Source of the DNA: Streptomyces sp. ADI95-17
Lineage (GTDB): Bacteria > Actinomycetota > Actinomycetes > Streptomycetales > Streptomycetaceae
Assembly: GCF_003846175.1 (NCBI RefSeq)
Contig: NZ_ML123044.1
Location: forward strand, 812,852-876,851
Direction of reading: 5' to 3'
Length of the DNA: 64,000 nt
Below the pieces are notes generated by a model. The model ran no database searches. It had not been told where the DNA came from and saw nothing but the letters and a program-made list of their open reading frames with translations. This document shows, piece after piece, positions 57,871 to 64,000 of the stretch (its first letter is position 1; every line of letters begins with the position of its first letter). Position numbers and translations under genes: made by a program.

Positions 57871-59295
57871 ATGGACGAGTCCCGGACCGGCGAGCAGTCC
57901 CCCGCGGGCGGCGGAGATTTCCGCGTCGAGCACGATTCGATGGGCGAGGTGAGAGTGCCCGCGAAGGCCAAGTGGCGGGCCCAGACGCAGCGCGCGGTGG
58001 AGAACTTCCCGGTCTCCGGCCAGCACCTTGAGCGGTCCCACATCGAGGCCCTGGCCCGGATCAAGGCGGCCGCGGCCAAGGTGAACGCCGAGCTGAAGGT
58101 GCTCGACCCGGACATCGCCGAGGCCATCCAGGAGGCCGCCGCCGAGGTGGCCGACGGGCGCTGGGACGACCAGTTCCCGGTCGACGTCTTCCAGACCGGG
58201 TCGGGCACCTCGTCCAACATGAACACCAATGAGGTGCTGGCCACCCTCGCCACCGAACGGCTGGGCCGCGAGGTCCATCCGAACGACCATGTCAACGCCT
58301 CGCAGTCGTCCAACGACGTCTTCCCGTCCTCCATCCACATCGCCGCGACGGCCGCCGTCACCGGCGATCTGATCCCGGCGCTGGACCATCTGGCGACCGC
58401 GCTGGAGCGCAAGTCCGCCGAGTTCGCGACGGTGGTGAAGTCGGGGCGTACGCATCTGATGGACGCCACGCCCGTCACCCTCGGCCAGGAGTTCGGCGGC
58501 TACGCGGCACAGATCAGGTACGGCATCGAACGGCTGCGGGCCTCACTCCCCCGCCTCGCCGAGCTCCCCCTGGGCGGAACGGCCGTCGGCACCGGCATCA
58601 ACACGCCGCCCGGCTTCTCCGCCGCCGTCATCGCCGAGGTCGCCCGCACCACCGGGCTTCCCCTGGCGGAGGCCCGCGACCACTTCGAGGCGCAGGGCGC
58701 GCGGGACGGGCTCGTGGAGACCTCGGGCCAGCTCCGTACCATCGCCGTCTCGCTCACCAAGATCTCCAACGACCTGCGCTGGATGGCGTCCGGCCCGCGC
58801 ACCGGCCTCGCCGAGATCAACCTCCCCGACCTCCAGCCGGGCTCGTCGATCATGCCCGGAAAGGTGAATCCGGTCATCCCCGAGGCCGTGCTGATGGTCG
58901 CCGCCCAGGTGACGGGCAACGACACGACGGTCGCCACGGCGGGCGCGGCGGGCAACTTCGAGCTGAACGTGATGCTTCCGGTCATCGCGAAGAACCTGCT
59001 GGAGTCGGTACGGCTGCTGGCCAACGTCTCCCGCCTGCTCGCGGACCGCACGGTCGACGGAATCACAGCCAACGTCGAACGGGCCAGGGAGTACGCCGAG
59101 TCCTCACCGTCCGTCGTCACCCCGCTGAACAAGTACATCGGCTACGAGGAGGCCGCGAAGGTCGCCAAGAAGTCCCTCGCGGAACGCCGGACCATCCGCG
59201 AGGTGGTGCTGGACTCGGGATACGTCGAACGGGGCGACCTCACCGTGGAACAGCTCGACGAAGCACTCGACGTACTGCGCATGACCCGCCCTTGA
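57871..59295 (+). CDS. fumC: Class II fumarate hydratase
   Basis: The 474-residue enzyme has the class II fumarase/aspartase signatures: [47 protein letters not shown], and the catalytic loop [17 protein letters not shown]. It is iron-independent and catalyses the same reaction as the class I enzyme encoded 6 kb away. AGGAGG nine bases upstream fixes the ATG at 57871. A strong hairpin follows the gene. Confidence 0.96.
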   Translation: MDESRTGEQSPAGGGDFRVEHDSMGEVRVPAKAKWRAQTQRAVENFPVSGQHLERSHIEALARIKAAAAKVNAELKVLDPDIAEAIQEAAAEVADGRWDDQFPVDVFQTGSGTSSNMNTNEVLATLATERLGREVHPNDHVNASQSSNDVFPSSIHIAATAAVTGDLIPALDHLATALERKSAEFATVVKSGRTHLMDATPVTLGQEFGGYAAQIRYGIERLRASLPRLAELPLGGTAVGTGINTPPGFSAAVIAEVARTTGLPLAEARDHFEAQGARDGLVETSGQLRTIAVSLTKISNDLRWMASGPRTGLAEINLPDLQPGSSIMPGKVNPVIPEAVLMVAAQVTGNDTTVATAGAAGNFELNVMLPVIAKNLLESVRLLANVSRLLADRTVDGITANVERAREYAESSPSVVTPLNKYIGYEEAAKVAKKSLAERRTIREVVLDSGYVERGDLTVEQLDEALDVLRMTRP

Positions 59296-59305
59296 GCTGC
59301 GTCGC

Positions 59306-59333
59306 GGTCCCGGGGGCGGCGGCCCCCGGGACC
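59306..59333 (+). terminator. Terminator of fumC
   Basis: GGTCCCGGGGGC pairs with its complement across a GGCG tetraloop, 10 bp after the stop codon. Confidence 0.85.
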
Positions 59334-59354
59334 AGCAGGCCCTAAGATCCGTCC

Positions 59355-60053
59355 ATGGCAGGTACCGGAGACATCGAGCACTGGGCGCCGGGTGATCAGA
59401 TCCTGTGGCGCTACCGCCGCAACGGCACGCCGGCCGGGGCCGGGGTGTCCGGGGGCGGGCCGGATCCGTTCCACATCTGCCGTCCCGTCACCGTCGTCCA
59501 GGACACCGACGAACTGCTCGCGGTGTGGGTGGCGCCCGGCACCGAGTGTGTGAAGCCGGTGCTGGCGAGTGGCCGGGACGTGCATGCCGAGCCGCTCGCC
59601 ACCCGCTACACCGCCCCGCGCACCACCGCCCGCTCCACCTGGCTGGGAAACGGTGTGCTGAAGCTCGCCCGGTCCGGTGAGCCGTGGTCGGTCTGGCTGT
59701 TCTGGGAGCCGGGCTGGCAGTTCCACAACTGGTACGTGAATCTGGAGGAACCGCACACCCGCTGGCAGGGCGGCGTCGATTCCGAGGATCACTTTCTCGA
59801 CATCTCCGTCTACCCGGACCGCAGCTGGGTCTGGCGCGACGAGGACGAGTTCGCCATGGCGCAGCGGGCCGGTCTGATGACCCCGGAGACCGCGCGGCGG
59901 GTGCGGGAGGCGGGCCGGGCGGCCGTCGGGCTGATCGAGGAGTGGGGTGCTCCGTTCCGGGACGGCTGGGAGAACTGGCGGCCCGATCCACAATGGCGAG
60001 TTCCCGCGCTTCCGGATGACTGGGACCACACCCCCTCGTATACGCCGTCGTGA
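59355..60053 (+). CDS. DUF402 domain protein
   Basis: The 232-residue protein has the DUF402 beta-barrel: LWRYRRNGTPAGAG, PVTVVQDTDELLAVWVAPG, WSVWLFWEPGWQFHNWYVNL, DHFLDISVYPDRSWVWRDED. Related domains in FomD-like and UCP012345-type proteins hydrolyse nucleotides with metal ions, using the conserved Asp and Glu near the end of the barrel. The function here is unknown. It sits between fumC and a small ORF preceding the second phosphatase gene. Confidence 0.87.
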   Translation: MAGTGDIEHWAPGDQILWRYRRNGTPAGAGVSGGGPDPFHICRPVTVVQDTDELLAVWVAPGTECVKPVLASGRDVHAEPLATRYTAPRTTARSTWLGNGVLKLARSGEPWSVWLFWEPGWQFHNWYVNLEEPHTRWQGGVDSEDHFLDISVYPDRSWVWRDEDEFAMAQRAGLMTPETARRVREAGRAAVGLIEEWGAPFRDGWENWRPDPQWRVPALPDDWDHTPSYTPS

Positions 60054-60236
60054 GACCCTTGATGCACCCCAGGGGGACAAACGTAGGATCGTCCTCCGGA
60101 GTGCCGTGCCACCCCAACCGGGAGGCTCGGCACCCGACCTGACCACAAGTCATCGCACGAGCACCGCGCACTGCATGAGCTGTATGAGCCACATCAGTCG
60201 TATGAATCGTATGAACCACTACGAGGGGGTGGAGAC

Positions 60237-60428
60237 GTGCTCGCTGTTGCCCGCCCCGTCGCCGGAAACGTTGTCACCGGCCAACCCCACAGGCATCCGG
60301 TTTCAGCCCCTCGTTCCGGGGCATCCGGTGACAGCCGTTGTTATCGCCGCGATTGCCGGGGCACAGTAACGCCCCACGAGGTGACTGCCTCATACAACCG
60401 GCCCGGACGGACGGAACCCCACGCGTGA
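60237..60428 (+). CDS. Possible small protein coupled to the downstream phosphatase
   Basis: A 63-codon frame starts with GTG after GAGGGGGTGGAGAC, an excellent ribosome site. It ends in a TGA that overlaps the phosphatase GTG as GTGA. The product (VLAVARPVAGNVVTGQPHRH at the start) is basic and rich in Arg, Ser and His, with no recognised domain. Third-position G/C is only moderately high. It may be a leader whose translation drives that of the phosphatase, or a chance frame. The alternative frame from 60211 is less well supported. Confidence 0.4.
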   Translation: MLAVARPVAGNVVTGQPHRHPVSAPRSGASGDSRCYRRDCRGTVTPHEVTASYNRPGRTEPHA

Positions 60429-62329
60429 CGGAGCACCCCACCTCCCACGAAGGCCGGCAGCCTCTCGCGGCCCGGTCGCAGGAACGCACCCGGCCGCGGC
60501 AGCAGGACGCCGCGTCGGCCGTTTCCCCTGCCACCGCCGCGATCCCCGGCCCGGCCGCGGCTCCGGGGCCGGCAGCCGGCCCCGCAGGACTCGACCCGCA
60601 GGCCGCGGCCCGTCGCGAGGGCGACCGGCTGCGTTTCGTCGGGGCCGCCACCCGGCGGATCGCCCGCGGCATAGACCTGGACGAGATCGTGCTGGGCCTG
60701 TGCCGGGCCAGTGTGCCGACGTTCTCCGACGCCATACTGGTCTACCTCCGCGACCCGCTCCCGGTCGGTGACGAGCGGCCGGTCTCCCCCTTCGTGCTGC
60801 GGCTGCGCCGGTCCGACCGGCTGCGGCTGAGCGAGGAGGAGACGGACAGCCCGTCGGAGACCGAGCGGCTGCGGCTGCCCGTCATCGATCCGCACGGCGA
60901 TCTGACACCGGCGGCGGAGCTGTGCGAGGTCCGCTCCGGCGGCGCGCTGGCCGAGGTGCTGCGCGGGGTGCGGCCGGTCTTCGGGGACTCCGCGGCGGCC
61001 CGTGCCGCGCTGCCCGAGCTGCTCGGCGCCGGCCGGACCGTACCCACCGGACACCGTGCGATCCTCGCCCCGCTGCGCGGACGGCGGCGGGTGATCGGTG
61101 CCGCCGTCTTCCTGCGCGGGACGGAGCGGCCGCCCTTCGAGTCCAACGACCTGCTGGTCGCCGCCCAGCTGGCGACGCACACCGCGCTCGGCATCGACAA
61201 GGCCGTGCTGTACGGGCGCGAGGCGTACATCGCCGACGAGCTCCAGCGCACCATGCTGCCCGACTCGCTGCCGCAGCCGACCGGCGTCCGGCTCGCCTCC
61301 CGCTATCTGCCGGCCGCCGAGACGGCCCGGGTCGGCGGCGACTGGTACGACGCGATCCCGCTGCCCGGCAGCCGGGTCGCCCTGGTCGTCGGCGACGTCA
61401 TGGGCCACTCCATGACCTCCGCGGCGATCATGGGCCAGCTGCGCACCACCGCGCAGACCCTCGCCGGGCTCGACCTGCCGCCGCAGGAGGTGCTGCACCA
61501 CCTCGACGAGCAGGCCCAGCGGCTCGGCAGCGACCGCATGGCGACCTGCCTGTACGCGGTGTACGACCCGGTCGCGCACCGGATCACCATTGCCAACGCC
61601 GGGCATCCGCCGCCCGTCCTGCTCCATCTGGGCGGCCGCGCCGAGGTCCTGCGGGTGCCGCCCGGCGCCCCGATCGGGGTCGGCGGGGTGGACTTCGAGG
61701 CCGTCGAGCTGGACGCGCCCGCGGGCGCCACGCTGCTGCTGTACACCGACGGCCTGGTCGAGTCCCGGCTCCGGGACGTGTGGACCGGGATCGAGCAGCT
61801 GCGTGAACGGCTCGCCGCCACCGCCCGGCTGACCGGCCCGGACCACTCGCCGCCGCTGGAGGCGCTCTGCGACGACGTGCTGGACATGCTCGGTCCGGGC
61901 GACCGGGACGACGACATCGCGCTGCTCGCCGCCCGGTTCGACGGGATCGCGCCGAGCGATGTCGCGTACTGGCACCTGGAACCGGAGGAGACCGCGCCGG
62001 GCCGGGCCCGCAGGCTGGCCCGCCGCGCGCTCAGCCGCTGGGGGCTCGACGATCTCTCCGACTCGGTGGAGCTGCTGGTCAGCGAGGTGGTGACCAACGC
62101 GGTGCGTTACGCGGAACGGCCGGTGACGCTGCGGCTGCTGCGCACCGACATCCTGCGCTGCGAGGTCGGCGACGACTCCCCGCAGCTGCCCCGGCAGCGC
62201 CGGGCGCGTGACATGGACGAGGGCGGGCGCGGCCTGTTCCTGGTGAACCGGCTGGCCAGACGGTGGGGGGCGACGCGCCTGTCGACCGGCAAGGTGGTCT
62301 GGTTCGAGATGCCGTCCCGGAGCCAGTAG
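60425..62329 (+). CDS. GAF-PP2C(SpoIIE)-HATPase regulatory phosphatase
   Basis: The 634-residue protein has a disordered, Ala/Pro-rich N-terminus (to about 55) and a GAF-type sensor (about 70-270). A PP2C phosphatase follows (about 280-490: VGGDWYDAIPLPG, VVGDVMGHSMTSAAIMGQ, LLYTDGLVESRL, DDDIALLAARF). The C-terminus is an anti-sigma-type HATPase (about 505-630: LLVSEVVTNAVRYAERPV, MDEGGRGLFLVNRLA). It has the same C-terminal arrangement as the larger protein at 21.8-24.3 kb but no PAS domains. It probably acts in partner switching with an unlinked STAS antagonist. The start GTG 60425 overlaps a possible small upstream gene. Confidence 0.92.
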   Translation: MTEHPTSHEGRQPLAARSQERTRPRQQDAASAVSPATAAIPGPAAAPGPAAGPAGLDPQAAARREGDRLRFVGAATRRIARGIDLDEIVLGLCRASVPTFSDAILVYLRDPLPVGDERPVSPFVLRLRRSDRLRLSEEETDSPSETERLRLPVIDPHGDLTPAAELCEVRSGGALAEVLRGVRPVFGDSAAARAALPELLGAGRTVPTGHRAILAPLRGRRRVIGAAVFLRGTERPPFESNDLLVAAQLATHTALGIDKAVLYGREAYIADELQRTMLPDSLPQPTGVRLASRYLPAAETARVGGDWYDAIPLPGSRVALVVGDVMGHSMTSAAIMGQLRTTAQTLAGLDLPPQEVLHHLDEQAQRLGSDRMATCLYAVYDPVAHRITIANAGHPPPVLLHLGGRAEVLRVPPGAPIGVGGVDFEAVELDAPAGATLLLYTDGLVESRLRDVWTGIEQLRERLAATARLTGPDHSPPLEALCDDVLDMLGPGDRDDDIALLAARFDGIAPSDVAYWHLEPEETAPGRARRLARRALSRWGLDDLSDSVELLVSEVVTNAVRYAERPVTLRLLRTDILRCEVGDDSPQLPRQRRARDMDEGGRGLFLVNRLARRWGATRLSTGKVVWFEMPSRSQ

Positions 62330-62488
62330 CACGACCGGCGAAGGGCACGGCGAATGCGTACGGGACGGGCGCGGGGCAGAGCCCTGTACGCACGGTAGCG
62401 AAATGTTGCCGACCTCCTGTCGGCGGGTTTGACTTCAGTCGTGAACGAGACGGCCTGACCGAAAACCCCCACCGACGGGAGGACGCTC

Positions 62489-63967
62489 GTGTCCGAGGAA
62501 TTGCATACCCCCAAGACTCAGAACACCCCGTACACCACGAACAACGCCGGAATCCCGGTGGAGAGCGATGAACACTCGCTCACTGTCGGAGCCGACGGAC
62601 CGATCCTGCTCCAGGACCACTACCTCATTGAGAAGATGGCCCAGTTCAACCGTGAACGGGTTCCCGAACGAGTGGTCCACGCCAAGGGATCCGGCGCGTA
62701 CGGCACCTTCAAGGTGACCAATGACGTCAGCCAGTTCACCAAGGCCGACATGTTCCAGCCGGGCAAGCAGACCGCCATGCTGGCCCGCTTCTCCACCGTC
62801 GCCGGTGAGCAGGGCTCCCCGGACACCTGGCGGGACCCCCGCGGTTTCGCCCTGAAGTTCTACACCGAGCAGGGCAACTACGACATGGTCGGCAACAACA
62901 CGCCGGTCTTCTTCGTACGTGACCCGATGAAGTTCCAGGACTTCATCCGCTCGCAGAAGCGGCGCCCGGACAGCGCGGTGCGCGACCACGACATGCAGTG
63001 GGACTTCTGGACCCTGTCCCCCGAGTCCGCGCACATGGTGACGTGGCTGATGGGCGACCGGGGCATCCCGAAGACGTACCGCAACATGAACGGCTACAGC
63101 TCGCACACCTATATGTGGGTGAACGCGGGCGGCGAGCGGTTCTGGGTGAAGTACCGCTTCAAGACCGACCAGGGCATCGACTTCTACACGCAGGACGAGG
63201 CCGACCGGATGGCCGGTGTGGACGGCGACGTCCACCGCCGCGACCTGTTCGAGGCGATCAAGCGCGGTGACCACCCGAGCTGGACGCTGTACATCCAGGT
63301 CATGCCGTTCGACGACGCACCGGACTACCGGTTCAACCCGTTCGACCTGACGAAGGTGTGGCCGCACGGCGACTACCCGGAGATCGAGGTCGGCCGGATG
63401 ACGCTGAACGAGAACCCGGAGGACTTCTTCGTCCACATCGAACAGGCGTCCTTCGAGCCGTCGAACCTGGTGCCCGGCATCGGTCCGTCGCCCGACAAGA
63501 TGCTGCTCGGCCGGCTCTTCTCGTACCCCGACACCCACCGGTACCGGATCGGCCCGAACTACGCGCAGCTGCCCCCGAACCGCCCGCGGTTCGGCCGGAA
63601 CTCGTACGCGAAGGACGGCCCCATGCGGTACGAGCCGTCCCGTACCGGAGCGGTCTACGCGCCGAACTCGTACGGCGGTCCGGCGGCGGACACCGCGCGC
63701 TACGGCGACCCGGCCGGCTGGGCCACGGCGGGCGAGATGGTCCACGAGGCGTACAAGCTGCACAGCGAGGACGACGACTGGGGCCAGGCGGGCACGATGG
63801 TGCGCAAGGTCCTGGACGACTCGGCCCGCGACCGGCTGGTGTCGAACATTTCCGGCCATCTCCTCGACGGGGTGAGCGCCCCGGTCCTGGAGCGCGCGCT
63901 GCAGTACTGGCGCAACGTGGACAAGGACCTCGGCGACCGGATCGCCAAGAAGGTCAACGGCGGCTGA
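62489..63967 (+). CDS. katA: Heme catalase (monofunctional, clade 3)
   Basis: The 492-residue enzyme has the catalytic His in [15 protein letters not shown], the catalytic Asn in [12 protein letters not shown], and the heme-ligand Tyr in [14 protein letters not shown]. The [20 protein letters not shown] block is also present. Its size and features place it with small-subunit catalases that decompose hydrogen peroxide. GGGAGGACGCTC precedes the GTG start. The 160-bp upstream region has TTTGACTTCA near 62430, a possible -35 element; a Fur-like CatR regulator often controls such genes but is not in the window. Confidence 0.96.
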   Translation: MSEELHTPKTQNTPYTTNNAGIPVESDEHSLTVGADGPILLQDHYLIEKMAQFNRERVPERVVHAKGSGAYGTFKVTNDVSQFTKADMFQPGKQTAMLARFSTVAGEQGSPDTWRDPRGFALKFYTEQGNYDMVGNNTPVFFVRDPMKFQDFIRSQKRRPDSAVRDHDMQWDFWTLSPESAHMVTWLMGDRGIPKTYRNMNGYSSHTYMWVNAGGERFWVKYRFKTDQGIDFYTQDEADRMAGVDGDVHRRDLFEAIKRGDHPSWTLYIQVMPFDDAPDYRFNPFDLTKVWPHGDYPEIEVGRMTLNENPEDFFVHIEQASFEPSNLVPGIGPSPDKMLLGRLFSYPDTHRYRIGPNYAQLPPNRPRFGRNSYAKDGPMRYEPSRTGAVYAPNSYGGPAADTARYGDPAGWATAGEMVHEAYKLHSEDDDWGQAGTMVRKVLDDSARDRLVSNISGHLLDGVSAPVLERALQYWRNVDKDLGDRIAKKVNGG

Positions 63968-64000
63968 CACCGCCGGTACGTACGGGAAAGGGCTCAGGGG

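Overview
The window is high-GC actinobacterial chromosome, almost certainly Streptomyces. Supporting signs are the very strong G/C bias at third codon positions, frequent GTG starts, a WhiB-family regulator, SpoIIE-type phosphatases with a C-terminal HATPase domain, DUF1707 and DUF4245 proteins, a polyphosphate glucokinase, and a sugar ABC transporter with no ATPase gene of its own. I see no rRNA, tRNA, CRISPR array, insertion sequence or prophage.

Layout. Positions 1-7.3 kb (minus strand) hold the start of a peptide ABC permease gene, its oligopeptide-binding lipoprotein, the ribosome-associated GTPase TypA, and a second family-5 binding lipoprotein in the place where mycobacteria carry lpqW. 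Positions 7.6-8.9 kb hold an isochorismatase-like hydrolase and a MarR regulator with an evident operator. Positions 9.0-17.6 kb form a carbohydrate locus: LacI regulator, family-7 acetyl esterase, sugar-binding lipoprotein, two permeases, GH1 beta-glucosidase and a Tat-exported glucoamylase-like (GH144-type) enzyme. This fits extracellular cleavage, import and intracellular hydrolysis of a beta-glucan. Positions 17.6-34.5 kb are a mixed region: a membrane-anchored GH18-like protein, a TPM-domain/PspA pair, a PAS-PAS-GAF-PP2C-HATPase phosphatase, a lone anti-sigma-type ATPase, a Nudix hydrolase, a small SPOR-like protein, a GntR/UTRA regulator, a secreted subtilase, a threonine-synthase-like enzyme, a secreted GH65 glycosidase and a PGRP-type amidase.

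Positions 34.9-38.7 kb look worn: an AraC regulator and a methyltransferase are followed by what I read as a deletion scar. There a TetR gene has lost its DNA-binding half and a plus-strand gene, probably a transporter, survives only as a tail. An F420/proC-type dehydrogenase, a DUF2004-like gene and a degenerate partial copy of the dehydrogenase 3' end follow.

From 38.7 kb to the end is conserved core: ychF, a DUF6542 membrane protein, ppgK, ispH, an APC permease, xseA-xseB, a nitroreductase-like malonic semialdehyde reductase, a DUF4245 protein, glpX, a WhiB-like gene, a DUF1707 protein, class I fumarase, a LuxR/MFS divergent pair, an M18 aminopeptidase, an SGNH hydrolase with ricin-type lectin domain, class II fumarase, a DUF402 protein, a second SpoIIE-type phosphatase and a catalase.

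Convergent genes are mostly separated by near-perfect GC-rich hairpins. Short tandem repeats recur, and three of them span a gene's stop codon. No wholly new multi-gene system is obvious. The best leads are the beta-glucan locus, the 11-bp iterated repeat upstream of the WhiB-like gene, the scar and partial duplication at 36-38.6 kb, the stop-codon repeats, and a small ORF coupled to the second phosphatase.
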